From positions 47,099,813-47,163,812 of the forward strand of contig CM046855.1 in assembly GCA_025617745.1 (NCBI GenBank): 64,000 bases of DNA, written 5' to 3'. Shown here piece by piece: positions 13,097 to 26,088 of this stretch. Below the pieces are notes generated by a model that had not been told where the DNA came from, did no database searches, and worked only from the letters and a program-made list of their open reading frames with translations. This DNA is from Heliocidaris erythrogramma. Its lineage: Eukaryota; Echinodermata; Echinoidea; Camarodonta; Echinometridae. A program made the translations under genes and the position numbers. The first letter of the stretch is position 1, and every line of letters begins with the position of its first letter.

Positions 13097-13262
13097 TGTT
13101 GCAAGAAAGTTGCGATTGATTGCAAGTTGCAACTGATCGGTACTGACCAATCAAAATCATTGTTGCAAGCGCATCTTCTTGAATGGGCAGACCCTGAGCC
13201 ATTCAGAATGGTTGTTCTAATTTGCTTTACAATTTGCAATCGATTACAACTTTCTTGCAACA
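13097..13262. mobile_element. Fold-back MITE, 166 bp
   Basis: The left arm (TGTTGCAAGAAAGTTGCGAT) and right arm (ending ACTTTCTTGCAACA) are inverted repeats of about 28 bases with a few mismatches. Related TTGCAACT/GCGAC-rich sequence recurs near 45010-45110. No coding capacity; superfamily not determined. Confidence 0.65.
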
Positions 13263-13317
13263 TTGTTTTTGGTCTTCCAAATCGGGTCATTATTGATTTA
13301 TGTCCGTGATACAATTA

Positions 13318-13565
13318 AATAAGCCATGCAGTTCGTAGATACATTTTGCGCATGTGCAGATAAAGGTCATTTGTACCGAGTACAATTGACCTTTATGTGC
13401 TGTCATTTTGTACGCACCATAGACAGGTACGCACCATGATGCGCACACCAGTATGATTTTGCATGTTAAACAAGTAGCGCGTCCACCAAAACAAATGCGC
13501 GTACGCGTACAAATTGGGGTCATTTCAGGGTCATATGTACCATGTATTAATTACGAACTGGCTTA
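13318..13565. mobile_element. MITE family D, copy 1
   Basis: Begins AATAAGCCATGCAGTTCG and ends CGAACTGGCTTA, with subterminal GATAAAGGTCATTTGTACC on the left and GGGTCAT...TGTACCATG on the right. The same layout recurs at 35111-35434, which supports a repeat family with terminal inverted repeats of about 15 bases. The interior is not conserved in length. Confidence 0.7.
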
Positions 13566-13744
13566 GATGTACAAATGAAATAAATTTAAAAGAAATACTG
13601 AATTATATCACGGAAATATATGTAACATTCCTCTGTGAAATGCTAATTATTGCACGATTTAAAAAATACAAAAAACAGACACCAATACACACATTGGGAA
13701 TCAAATATACTAAACACCATTTATTAGTATGCAAATAAAAGAGC

Positions 13745-13855
13745 GATGTAGATAAAATGCCCTGCTCAAGGACTTAAGTGCCGTGCTGGAGATCGAACCC
13801 ACAAACTTCGCATTTCCAGTCAAGTGTTTAAACCTCGCGCAAGTAATTAAATAGC
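13745..13855 (-). repeat. tRNA-derived SINE
   Basis: Read on the - strand, this has a tRNA-like head with a B-box (GGTTCGATCTCC). It is followed by CAGCACGGCACTTAAGTCC and a tail resembling the copies at 9862 and 43100. The A-box part is weak. A diverged SINE copy rather than a tRNA gene. Confidence 0.6.
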
Positions 13856-14240
13856 CTTGACACGCATGACGGCGGTTGGTCTTCCAATCTAACTCTTTTC
13901 ATTTACATGAATGAATAGGCATACCCAGGATATTTTTTAAGGGGGATGCTTGTTTTTACTCTAAAATTCTCTGACAAGCAAACCCCCCCCCCCCCCGGTA
14001 CGCTCATGATGACATTTGATTGTAAATGTTCTTTCCTTGTTGCTGCTTTGTATTGTAAAACAAAACATTGATAATGTCAATGAAGTTTCTTAATGAATAC
14101 CAATCAAAATACCATAAAATAGTGCTAGAATTAAATACCATTATGTTGTATTAAAAGATTAAATTCTCGAGAAAGATTTGAAACAGAAGGGGAAATGCTC
14201 CAAACTCGACAATCTGTATGCAGGTACACATGTATCTTAA

Positions 14241-14520
14241 AGTGATACGCCACCAGGCGGCCGTGGGGAAAGTCAGGACTGCGTACGCCCCAGTCACGCG
14301 TACACAACGCTTGTGCGTCGAACGCGTCCGTCGGACTACTGGGATTACATTTCGGACTGCACGAAGCCGAGCGAATCTCGCACTAGAGCTCGAGCTCAGG
14401 CGGAGCGTGTATGTTGCGCGGCGACCAGTCTGTCCGAAGTTTGCGGCGCGGGGCCACGGCATGATCAGGTAACGATCACGGTGCCCTCTCGCGGCATAAA
14501 AACGTCCACAATGTGCGGTT
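14241..14520. other. CpG-dense patch
   Basis: About 36 CpG dinucleotides fall within about 290 bases, far above the surrounding AT-rich DNA. The edges carry AGTGATAC (14241) and GTATCACT (about 14523), an 8-base inverted pair, so this may be an inserted element. Open frames on both strands are explained by the GC content and match no family I recognise. An unmethylated regulatory island is the alternative. Confidence 0.55.
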
Positions 14521-14546
14521 GAGTATCACTTTCATACAGTTTCATG

Positions 14547-14751
14547 TTAAAGGGAGGCCATATTGATTGGGGCCTCAATATCTTTCGCTTTATATTCTAA
14601 CTCAACTTTTCTCACAATGCATCAGCAATGACGACGTCATCATGCTGATCATTTCTCTTGAACTGATAGGTAGCGAGAGGAGATATTTAAAGCGAAACAC
14701 CCACTGAAGAGTTATTTTTCAGTCACAGATAGTGTAATAGTGTCCCTTTAA
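14547..14751. mobile_element. TTAA-flanked MITE, about 205 bp
   Basis: The segment starts TTAAAGGGA and ends TCCCTTTAA. The interior folds back on itself (CTTTCGCTTTA against TTTAAAGCGAAA). TTAA at both edges is the target duplication used by piggyBac and Kolobok elements. No coding capacity. Confidence 0.6.
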
Positions 14752-16760
14752 GATTCCATTATGCATTGCTGTTAAATCTTTTTTAACGATGCACATTTTA
14801 GATATATTAAATTAGGTTGAGCATTTTACAACAGGGTGATGTATATAAGGAAGTGTCTTCCTACACCTACTGCTCGCTAGATGCGCTTGGTATCAGCGAC
14901 TGTATGCCAATACATACATTATGAGTCGACTTTCAATGGAAATACGGAGAAAATTCATTTTTGTGTGTGTTTGGAAAGATGGATTTCATGATTATTGTCA
15001 TGCAGATGCTTTCATTATTTTCCCGCATCGTATTTTGAAAGAGACCTTGGAATATAAGAGCCTTTCATTTGACATTTTATCGCGATTATACCTCAGCGCC
15101 CGTACGCCCATCAAAGCAATCGATAAGAATTGAATGCAATCGAAATGGAGTCGGCGAGTCCTGACTTAATATTAAAAGGCTGTCTTTTATTTTTTTGTAT
15201 AAGTCTTACAAAATGGTGGACATTAACCTACGTGAAAAGGTTTTTTTTACAGAAACAAATTTTACGAACATACGTTTTTGTGTAATTATCTTTCTTTGTT
15301 AATCAAGCACGTGACAGTAATTGATTGTCCTAAAGATGCCTAATCCTTTTGTAATCATTACATTTTTTAATTTCAGACATTCCTCCGTGCCTTTATCAAA
15401 AGCATCTCTAAAGAGTTGCCTGTTGGTTAAAATGATATAGCAACAATGCAAAAATGACCGTTTCTTTTAGATTTTTAGCTGGTCATTATTAATCGCCCCT
15501 TACTGGAGAATTTAAGCATCACTATATGTTGAGTTGATACAAATTAAGCTTTTACCTCAGTAAATCCCTCGGACTTTTCTTTCTCCTTCTAAAATCTACC
15601 GCTATTCCTATTTTGAAAGAAGTTTCGTTTTATTCCCCAAAGCCGTTAGTATCTTACCTGTCACCTTTTGTTGCCAAATGAAATAAAGACAGTACGATTA
15701 AGCAATTATTTGGGATAAAAGTAACCGGAGAAGCAATGGCCTCGTAATACAATACTCTCATTACCTTGCATTTACGTCGCCATTAGATAAACGCTTTAAA
15801 ATTGCCCTGCAACATACACAGGATGGAATGTGATACCGTATTAGATATTTGCAATCCTTAAGTTACCAAAGCGCGTCTACTTGTTTCTATGTATATTTTT
15901 ACCAGAATTAAGAGAAAACAAGTTTTTTCCTCTAGAAAATGAATGATGTTGTCTAGTCACAGTGCAACGCGATATGCATGAGTGAGCTCTTACTTTTAAT
16001 AGTTTACCAGTTCTCAATAGAAGGTGGTATGCTGCAACTGTGTTCACTGTAAGTATTGTGGATCAAGATTTGGGTTCCAAAACAAGCTACATCCACAGAT
16101 CTTTATAAGTTATTAATTTATTTAAGAAATAGTGACGCTCATGGTTTTATGTTCTCATCAGTAAGCGGTTAAATAGGACCGAGTTCATTTCAATCGATCA
16201 AGCAAAGTAGGAGAGTATAAAACACTTCTTTTTTTTTTCCTCAGAACTTGGTTTTCTGTATTTTAGCATGTTTTGGAACTAAACTCTTAATATCATGAAT
16301 ATCAAAACTTTACCACCATTCCGGTATCTTTCTTGCCCTTGAGGTGCCTTTAAAAATATGTCCAGTCATTGTATTGTATATTTCGTGAATCGCTTTTCAA
16401 ATCTAGTGCACTGAATATTTTATTAATGAGGAGTAGAGAGAGAGAGAGAGAGAGGAAGAGACCTTGTAGGGCATGGTCAGTTTAAACCGCTTTCCTTTAC
16501 CAAACAGCATGTCACGATTAACGGTGGGGTTGTTTACCACAGTCGTGCGAGTGATGCTTCTACATGCATGTACTTCGTTTCATGAACGTTGTACACCATT
16601 AGAAGCAAAAGTTATTTAAAAAGTATTATAAGTCTAAATTGCCTATGATGACTTTAGATATTTCTCTGGCTGTTAGAAATATCAATGCTTTGTCATTCAC
16701 CATTGGTTTGTCTGGTTTTAACCCTTTCCTCATAATTGCTTCACTCGGATGTATTACTTA
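14752..16760. other. Intergenic, no gene seen
   Basis: AT-rich; a (GA)n run lies at about 16436-16454. Nothing supports a gene. Confidence 0.4.
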
Positions 16761-17250
16761 GTTCAAAGTTCAAAGTTCTTTTATTTACACTCATTTAAAG
16801 AAACATAACATTTACCATAATTAAATTTACAAAATTAATACAGTGATAGACTTTCAAAAGAACATAATTATATCCAAACAAAACATAATGAGAGCGAAGT
16901 GAAGAGCTAAAACTTTACAAAAATTACAAAATTAATACAATGATAGACTTTCAAAAGAACATAATTATATCCAAACCAAACATAATAAGAGCGATGGGAA
17001 GAGCTAAAAAAGAATAGGGTCGTTATACAAAAGCCCATCCATGATGTGTATTAATGAATATTGAAATTAAATGTTCTACTGTTGGAGGCATGAAATTTAA
17101 ACAATACATAAAAAAGAGTCGAGAGCCTGATGAGTTATTGCACGCTGTAAAGTCAATTAAATACATTTTAGACTTATTGTTAAAAGTTTGAAGACTTCGA
17201 AAATTTCTATAATAAAAATGGGAATGGAACTCCAACATTTTGGACCATCA
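16761..17250 (-). repeat. Unclassified repeat with a 97-bp tandem duplication
   Basis: The units at 16830-16912 and 16927-17009 are nearly identical (start CAAAATTAATACA, end AGAGCTAAAA) and repeat at 97 bases. TTCAAAGTTCAAAGTTC followed by TTTTATTTAC at the left edge resembles the 3' end of a - strand LINE. An open stretch at 17023-17238 (- strand) has no domain I recognise. A retroelement 3' region is plausible but not shown. Confidence 0.4.
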
Positions 17251-18540
17251 AAGAAAATTGATCTTTTCATTATAGTTCCTTTAATTTGTGGTAGGTGGTT
17301 ATTAGATGAATTTCTAGTTTCTCATTAATGGAAACTCGAATTCAATTTGAAATACTTTAGAAAGGCACATGGTAATAATTCATTACGACACAAGTATACG
17401 GGACCTAAAGTACCAATAAATTTAGGTGGCTTTAGACGAGTTTCATACCTGTCCTTTAGAACGTGAACGGTTACATACCTAAAAATAGACATTATGCAAT
17501 ACATTATGCATCTTGACAAACTGGCAGAGGGAGGGGGGGGGGGGTAGACAGAGAGACGTGCACTTAGCATGACAAACTGGGTACAGTTCCCTTGACTGGT
17601 TTCTAATCAAATTATTTGATTGTGGTGGAGCTGGAGGGTCGGACTTCTGATGGTAACTGCATCCCAACCGATTAAATCCTTCCAATTATACAGCATACAA
17701 CATAATCAGCCAGCTCCAGTAGCCGCAAGTGGCGTAGAAAACGCCGTGTTCAGAGGAGTTTACCTATACACCCCTACATTCTTTCCCTTCAACATGTAGT
17801 CTTTTGATTAATATTCATTTTATCTTACAACTCACACAAAGAGCCAAAAATAAATATATTAAAATATAAGTAGCTGGCTTTGTTGTAGAAAACGCAGAAT
17901 GCCAGAACAAAGGGTTAAACCTACACTACATGTCCTCATGCCCTCCATTATGATGGTCAAAACTTGGTATAATTCTGATTTTCGATTTATTCATAAATTT
18001 CAGGAGATTACTGCATGAATACGATGAAATTTCGATGATACAGGTTGCCGATGAGATATGAATCGAAATGAAATATCTCTTTTCAATCCAATTGAAGGTA
18101 TAGTAGGCACAATACTTCCAAATCGCTGAATACAGAATGTCACTCAGCACAACAGATTATACCCCAAAAGGGTCTTTGTAAGGTATCTGTCTTTTTTTTG
18201 ACAGTCGGTAAACGAGGAAGGATGTCCGAGACTGAATCCGTTTTGAAGCCACTGATTCAGGTTTACCGAAACTTCATTGTGGCTTTCTATGTAGGACGGA
18301 GCGTGGTGTGGTTTCCAACCAAATTCCACCTCACCTTCACTCACTTGTCAAGCTATCTCTCCGTTACCAGTGGCGTGGTGAGAGTCCAGCCACTGAGGGA
18401 GCTCTGGTATCGGGGGGGGGGGGGGGGGGGGTGGACACCGGGCTTCCTCAGAGCATGAAATGCGAATTAACTAAGTCACTGATAAGGTGGAGGGTGTCGG
18501 AAGGGTCCTATCGTTTTCTTTTCGGACCGTTTTCCCTTTC

Positions 18541-18590
<50 letters not shown>

Positions 18591-20030
18591 GGGGGGGAGT
18601 TCTTTCCTCTTTTCTTTATTTCTAAATAAAGGGGGGGTGTCATTGGGGGGGGGGGGTGTCATTCGTCATGCATTTCTGACATGACTCTTTATCACCCTCG
18701 TCAAGATTTAATGTCAGGTGGGACCTTAAACAAAACAAAACAAAAAAACGTTATGTAACATTCTACCTATCATGACATCACATCATACTGATGTTCTTTC
18801 CACTTTCAAATAAATAGACACACGGATCCAAACCGCGTGAGATTAACTGGCAATCATGTGCGCTTATTATTTCATGAATAAATGTATATACATGAACATT
18901 TCTCCGTATAGCGCCTAAAAATAGGTGACTAGAAATCGGGGTTGTAAGGATTGGATTTGATCACTTTGGTATTTATAGGATTAGCGATTCTCCAGGGGAA
19001 TCCGATTTTAAATCGACTTGTTTGCCCCAATGTTTCTATCCTATCATACCTGTAATGTATTGCTTAATGCGTATGTGACGTAATGTTCTGTCGTTGTTCA
19101 TGTTTGGCGCAGAGTAATTAAAGCAGCAATGCAACCGTCATTACCATATTGTATTTTACAGAAAACGTGAAATACCAACCTGCCTTTGACAGAAAACATG
19201 AATAAATAACAAGTAAAAACATTCGAAGAGTCCGTTGTCCTTTGTCTTCGCCACTCGACAGTTTTGTTCCATGTTTTCGTGGTAACCTCTCAATTCACCC
19301 TCCCTGACATTTCTCCTTCAACATCGCTTTAGCTATGTTTCCTCAAAGCCATTTAATACTCCTCCCTGCTACGTATATTATTGTTCGAAATGAAAAGGTT
19401 AGCTATTCAATACCAGGATGTGGGTAAAAGTCCGCCTTATTCCAAGGCACCCAAGGTAATAATGGTAATTGGAAGAATGGCATGGAGATATTATTGCAGA
19501 AGTCATTTTAGACAGGGAAAGGGAGTGGTGTACTCGCTCACAAACGCGTGGTCTACCGGTATCTTAAGATCGACCTCGGAGATACATAGTAAGTGATCTC
19601 GCCATGTTTGCAAGTCTTAAAGGTATCGTGTTTGCTTTATTTTAACTGCTATTACATCGCCAAATATAAATACAAGGAAATCTGGTATGCTAGTATCCTC
19701 AGAGCATCGTGTTTACCTATTTTTTTGTTCACGTTTTGCGATGAAAAGCAATGATGCCGATTGGATATGTTTGTAAGGAAGGAGTATCCCAATATTTTTA
19801 TTTTTTGTAAAAATGGGGAAATCCAAGATGAATTAAGATATAGTATTCTCTTCTGATTCATATTTCCGAACGTTATTCAAAAAGGTCTATATGTAGATAT
19901 GAAAAAGAGAAACTAAATATTGATTGAAAACAAATTAGTGCCAACATTCTTAATTTCCCAGAAGGAACCTGAAGAATGGCATAAGAATATTATTCTTTAC
20001 GAAAGACCTTCGGGCATCCATCCGATAAAT
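17251..20030. other. Intergenic, with long G and T runs
   Basis: No supported gene. A G-run lies at about 18412-18431, a T-run of about 47 bases at about 18543-18589, and further G-runs near 18590 and 18645. A roughly 60-base diverged direct repeat (GTAGAAAACGC core) pairs about 17708-17773 with 17872-17930. Open frames here are homopolymer products. Confidence 0.45.
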
Positions 20031-20039
20031 ACAAAGGTA

Positions 20040-20270
20040 CTACATTATTCAATTTTCAATTTCAATTCAATTCAAATACATTTATTTCCAATGAATAGGC
20101 AAAAAGCAATCAAAATTGTTACATTATCTTTTGCAAATAATTGTACCTACACAGTTGAAAGGTATTACATTTTCAATTTCAATTTCAATTCAGATTAAAA
20201 TCGTTTATTTCCTACGAGAGTAGACAATCGAAATGTAAAAATTGTTTCCCTGCACATGCAGAAGAAATTT
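20040..20270 (-). repeat. Tandem retroelement-tail-like repeats
   Basis: Two stretches of TTCAATTTCAATTCAA type (about 20048-20078 and 20168-20195) are each followed by TTTATTTCC, 120 bases apart. Read on the - strand they look like two stacked LINE or SINE 3' ends with short tandem tails. No coding part is recognisable. Confidence 0.4.
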
Positions 20271-21225
20271 GAAGATACAGAAAACATGATGGTTTGTAGA
20301 AATATGTTAAACATGTTTGGCACTGGTTTTTTTTTAATGAAAAGAGAGCAGCGTGATCTGTATTTGAGCCTGATCAGTTAGTCACAGACGGACACAGGAC
20401 AAATTTTGAAAGTTTGAAGGCCTGTAGAAAAGAAGTATTTAATTGAAGCGAGCTATTTTATGTTTCATTGTGAAGGGCATAACTGAAGGATAAAATTTGG
20501 TTGCCGTGGTCGCCTTCTAAAATTTTAATCCATAAAATATTCACTGTCACAGACGGACAAAATGCCCACTGTTAACCGATCAGGCTCATTTATTCTCTAT
20601 TTGGAAGCATACCCTGTCCCCTTCCCTTTATTCATTTTGTCGTAATCATTTCCTAAACTATAGAAGAAATCAAAGAGATGTCAGTTCAATTCCATTCAAA
20701 TCTTATTCACTTACAATCTCCCGAACTGATTATAAGATAATGATTTATTTCCGAAGGGGCTAAAGTTGTACCTTTTTATATCTGCATAGAAAACATACTT
20801 GAACAGTGAATCGCTAGGAAAATGAAATTTGTGTTTGCTGCATTAAACCTTAAATAATTCTGTCTGTCAAGTAAGTGATTGTGTACAAATAAAAGGATTA
20901 GTGTCTCGTTGCCAACGATGTCAGAGGCGGCGGAGCATCTCAAGTGGGGGCACCAGAAAAAGGGTACTTTTTTAAAAGGGGCACCTACAAGATTGAGGAT
21001 GAACACAAAGCGAAGAAACGACCATTTTGTGACATTGGTATTACCCTACATGCAGTCTAATTAATACATTATCGAGCATCATCTTCTTCATTGTTATTTT
21101 ATCGTTTTTATCTTTACGTTGTTCTAGATACTGATTCAGCTCCCCAATTAGCAGTTGTATGTAATGGTCTAATCAGTCATGTGTGAGTGAGCGAAGGGAG
21201 CGAGGATTTATCTTCTTCACATATT

Positions 21226-21690
21226 AGCTAGGAAAAGGGTCACGTATAAAAGGTAAGAAGGGGCAGTTATCAGATCTGAAATGGGACAGAAGAGGAAAAG
21301 ATACGGGTATTAGAAGGAAAAAGGGGCACCTATCAGAAGTAAACAAGCACTAATTAAAGGAGAAATGGACACATAGAGAGAAAAGTGGGCAATTATTAGA
21401 TTTGAAAAGGGGTACTCAACAGGAGGTAAAAAGGAGCACTTATCAGTAGGGGAAAGGACACTCATTAGAAAGGAAAATGGCCCTTTTTTAAATAAAAAGG
21501 GGCACTTATCAGAAGAAAAGAGCACTGTTCGGAAGTGAAAATGGCACTTATCAGGAGAACAGGCCACTTATGGGAGAGAAAAGAGGGGCAATTATCAAAA
21601 TTTGAAAAGGGGCACTTATCAGAAGCGGAAAGGGCACTGATTATATAGGAAAAGGGGCACTTTAATAGTAAAATGGCACTTATCAGAGAA
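21226..21690. repeat. Degenerate minisatellite, ~28-30 bp unit
   Basis: About 15 diverged copies of a unit approximating AAAAGGGGCACTTATCAGAA plus 8-10 variable bases. GGGGCACTTATCAG recurs at about 21499, 21609 and elsewhere, and isolated units appear upstream at about 20943-20985. The - strand open frame across it only reads the repeat (recurring DKCPF) and is not taken as a gene. Confidence 0.8.
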
Positions 21691-22073
21691 TGATGTTCAT
21701 AGAATTTATGAATTAATGGGGTGGGTTTAGTTAGGGGTTGAATGATAATGTAAAATAAGGAATTACTTTAATGTCATGCTCCCTAAGTCACCCCAGAGGA
21801 ACCTTTATTCGTATACGATGTTATTTCAGCAGATGTAAACAGAAAGCTCGTCATTCTCTGCCCCACTCGTCTTCCGATTGATCGCCATCGATTCTCGAAG
21901 ACGATGTGACTGACATGTGGTCAGCAACTCTATGAGAGAATGTTGAGTTGGGGAGCAGGTGAAAAATAATTTGTAAGTTTCTGATTCTTTTGGTTCCTAA
22001 GTGGAAGATTATCATAGAAGCCATGTCACAGGAAAAAGATTGCTCTCGGAATGGCCTCTTATTCCAGAAATCA

Positions 22074-22215
22074 CTAGGGCCCTGTTTCATAAAACGTGTC
22101 ATCAATGACAAGTTGCAATAACTCTTACAAGCTACTGAAATCCTGCATCTGATTGGCTGAGAGCAAATTTGTTGGTAAAAATCACCGACAAGATACATGA
22201 TGGAACGCCCCCTAG
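22074..22215. mobile_element. MITE family A, copy 2
   Basis: Starts CTAGGGCCCTGTTTCATAAA and ends GATGGAACGCCCCCTAG, with the family core CTGATTGGCTGAGAGC inside. The ends are more diverged than in copies 1 and 3. Confidence 0.75.
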
Positions 22216-22560
22216 AAATACAATATATCGAGAACTTTGGTAGAAATTTCGGAGCTACATGTCTGTAGTCCCATGTGCCCATTATATGCGTGTAGTGCTT
22301 TTTAAAAAACGGATTATTTCATGTTCATCTACTAAGTCAATTTTAAGTCAGTTTAATCATATACAGTTATTCTTGTTTCATCATTCCACATAATTTCTAT
22401 ACTGTTTATTTCTCAATGTAATATCATGACGGGTACTCAACCTCTATAAATATCTTCTCTGGCATTACAGAAAATACCTTACGATAGATTTGGGAGTGTA
22501 AATAGAACCATCGCTTTTGTCATTTTATAGATTGATGCCTAGATCTCGACTCGCTGTAAT

Positions 22561-22702
22561 CAGGGGAGCGTTTCATCAAGCGTTTTGTAAGTGATTTTTA
22601 CCGACAACTGTTATACGCTACTGAAATCCTTGCATCTGATTGGCTGAGAGCAAATTTGTCAGTAAAAATCACTGACAAAACGCTTGATGAAACGTTCCCC
22701 TG
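22561..22702. mobile_element. MITE family A, copy 3
   Basis: 142 bp with 20-bp terminal inverted repeats (CAGGGGAGCGTTTCATCAAG) and one mismatch. The interior is nearly identical to copy 1 at 5163, so these two copies are close in age or source. Confidence 0.85.
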
Positions 22703-24535
22703 GACGTTCGTATGTACAATGAAAGAAACACGCTATCTACTAGTATATAACCTATTAACAGCTTGTCTTAAATATGAAATATAGATTATTTGTATATTTC
22801 CACGGGAGCATAATGTTGCAGTCAAATCAGCTGAATGGAAAAAAAAAACAGTGCTGCTAGGCGGAATTATTATGGTTTTACTTCCGGAGAAAGCCTCCGC
22901 TATCATCAACATGATCGATTTGCATGCAGATTTTATTTTTGGAAAAAATAGTAAGCTAAGACAATTCTTGTGGTAAGATCTTTATATCTTTATATCATGA
23001 CTAGACATTGATCCACTGTATCGATGAGATCCAATCTGACTCTTTTCTTAAGACACACGTCTTTAAAATGAACCACCCAGTTATTGAGACAATTTGACGG
23101 AAGATAGTGAAACCGTATCAGTTTCAAATCATCTTCTCTGCCTGACGATGAAATGAACGCCCAGGCAACTTGATATTTTTTTGTCTTATGAGTCTAACGA
23201 TATAGAAGAAAAAATACTTGTTTGCGTAATGAAATTGGAAATTGCAGTCACCAGCTCTCGTTACCTCCTTGTAGTTCTTCGATGCAAACTGTGGCGGGTG
23301 CTTGCAGCTTGATTCGGTGGGCAAATATCACGGGTCACGTGACGAGAGTCGGTAAACAGCTAAGGTGGTAAGACAAGGCTGGCGGGATTGCGTCCTTGAA
23401 GCTGAGACTTCAGAACGCCACGATAATGATGCACCTGAAGAAAATGAAGTTACACGAAGATATTCCATCTAAAAAAGCTAAGCTGTATGTGAGTCACTCT
23501 TGTCAGGTCTTAAGTGTTTCCCACCAAAATGTCTTATCATTCGCTCCAGGGACAAGGGTTTTGTTTGGCACGAGAGGAGAATAAATTTTGAATGATACCA
23601 GTGGCATATCCGTAAGGATACGCGCTCCCCCTTTTTTCCAGGCAAATTCCAATAAGCCCGCACGTATAAGTTTGTCTGATGGGTGTACCCCCTCCCCTAT
23701 TTTAAACGCATAGATTGTAGAACATACATCAGAACTCTTCATGTCTATAACCCATGCGACCTTGGAGTCATATAGCAAGTCGAAAATAACAGGATGTCAG
23801 TATCGCTTGATAGTCTTGCAGACACTTTTGGCGCAATCACTAAATTACGTGCTTTTATTTCTCAGTTATGAACTGATATAACTAACATTAATCGACAGAG
23901 TTTTCAGGATTTGATACGGTCAATATCGAATTAAATGATTGTGCCGTTTTCACTTTTATAACGCAGTAAAGTAGCGAACATATTAATCAGCTGTGAGTTC
24001 CCTTTTATGTATCATTCAATTCAATTCCATTCAATTTTAATTTTGAAAATTTCTGCAATTCAAGTAAATGGCTTTGTGATATTGTCGGTACCCTAAAGAT
24101 TTTTTTTAAAAGATCGGGATATAGCTCGTATGCTACTTTCCGTTACTGCACACCTTTATCCAGTGACGTGAGAGCTTGTATGGAAGGGCAAGGGCAACTT
24201 CGCAGATTGTTTGTCCTGAAAAAGTGCATCAATCTTTTGAGGTGCGTGGGTGGTAGCTTTGCAAGTGCATTGCAGACGCATATCGCTAATCACATTACAC
24301 AAAAAACAGCCAAAAGTACCGAAGTGTATAGCAGGATTTCTAATGCCAGTTTATAAGGCGTTAACAATCTAGACCGTGATTTGCGCCAAAATATAAAGCA
24401 TCAGATCACGTGCATCTCACCATTATGATGGAGCATATGTCCCTTCTATTACATCTGTACAATCAATATCAATCGACCTATGGGTTATCCTTTTGAATCA
24501 TGAACAGCTGTGGAGTAGTCACTTTCATTAGTTAT
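22703..24535. other. Intergenic, no gene seen
   Basis: No supported coding sequence. A TTCAATTCCATTCAATTTTA stretch near 24008 looks like another short retroelement 3' tail. Confidence 0.4.
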
Positions 24536-26088
24536 GTTCACACGTAGTACATAGCATCGATGCTATGTTAGCATCGATGCTATGTAAGTTTCAAAAATAT
24601 TTCCAGTACGTTCAGACAGGCCGTGATCGACTTGCTTCTATCACCCACTCGTGACTATTCATCGCTCACCCGCTGCCAAAACAATAATTAGTGCGCCACA
24701 CAGAGTGACCCGAGTATAATTGGTATGCATGGTCAAACGCGCGGAAGTTATATGTCTTCATAAATCAACATAATAACACAATAACAATTCATTTGTAATA
24801 TCGATAATACAATCAAGTAGCAAATACATGTGTTATAATACTTATTTTTAAATAAACCTTCTACATGTAAAAATTGACTGAACTCCAATCTTATGCCAAA
24901 ATAAAACACATGCATGCACACTATATTCTCTGGTAAGCACATGTAAAGCAATATCTAAAGACCACATCATACTTTAGTTAAGGTCTGATTCTGAAAGAGC
25001 AGATTCTCAGCTTTAAAATGATATATAACTCATTGGATGTTCATAACTCAATGTACAAAGAGAAGAATGCACAGTCCCTCATAATGTTACTTCTTAATAA
25101 GGGTTTAAAGTTTGCAGTCTATTGAAGCACTCTGACTTGCAAAGTGTTGTGCTAAGGTGACAAATGGAGGATTAGAACTCAATGAAAATTTCTATGAAGG
25201 GATTATCAGATTGTCTTAAAACTTGGCATACATAGACATATCCTGTTTATCATAGTGCACAAGTATCAATGCAAGAACTTACTCCGGGAGATTTATGGGA
25301 GATTAAAATGAGTATTCAGGGTCGTGAAAAAGAAAAGTAATACAACAAAATCCAGAGAAGACAAACATAAGTCTGATAAAAAGCTGGCAAAAATACATCT
25401 TCTAGATTGTTTGGTGCCTCCACATTTTAGATTACTTAGAAAAAAGTATACTCTTTCAGGAAATACCCAAAACTAAAATTTGACCATGCATGCCAACCAA
25501 AACACATTGATTGATCTCTAACTGAAAATCACACAGTGCGACTTTTGGGTGGTTTTGTGGTGCCTGGTCACATATATAAAAAAGAAAAAGATAAAAAGAA
25601 GGAACCCCCCCCCCAAAAAAAAACCCTTCCTTACCACACAGTATACACATTACCCTACTATACCCCTATATACATCACATGAATACATACATTACATTAC
25701 AGTACCAGATGAAACAGACAGAATGATAATAGAAAAAAAAAAAGTAGGGAAGAGGGTACATCACATGAATACATACATACATTGCATTATATTATAGCAC
25801 CACATGAAACAGATAGAATTATAATAGCAGCGAGTGAAGATAGCAGCGATTGCGCTCACACGACAAATAGTCACAAGCGCGGTGGGTGGTCTACCGCAAA
25901 GCGTCGATGCTTTGTCGCTGGATCCTGAGATTTACTCCTGCTAAACTCGCTGCAAGAATAGTTTGGAAACTCGCTTCTATCTCGTGACTATCTGCGTTCA
26001 GACAGCGTTTGGTCTCGACACTATCTAGTCTTCAACAAAATAGCATCGACACCTCGATAGCATCGATGCTATCGCTCTACGTGTGAAC
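24536..26088. mobile_element. 1.55-kb element bounded by inverted repeats
   Basis: The left end GTTCACACGTAG (24536-24547) is the exact reverse complement of the right end CTACGTGTGAAC (26077-26088). Just inside both ends lies the self-complementary motif ATAGCATCGATGCTAT, twice on the left and once, plus a variant, on the right. Subterminal CGTTCAGACAG-type segments are also shared (about 24609 and 25993). No transposase frame is visible, so this looks like a non-autonomous DNA transposon of unknown superfamily. No clear target-site duplication. Confidence 0.6.
25673..25830. repeat. ~85-bp imperfect tandem duplication
   Basis: CATCACATGAATACATACAT occurs at about 25673 and again at about 25759. 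Each copy is followed by similar sequence through a GATGAAACAGA or CATGAAACAGA motif and ATAATAG. It lies inside the 24536-26088 element. Confidence 0.7.

Noticed and set aside
14151-14522. Overlapping open frames on both strands
   Set aside because: They follow from the high GC/CpG content of the patch, which lowers stop-codon frequency. None matches a known family.
21851-22282. 143-residue open frame on the - strand
   Set aside because: It runs through MITE family A copy 2 and shows no domain. Best explained by chance.
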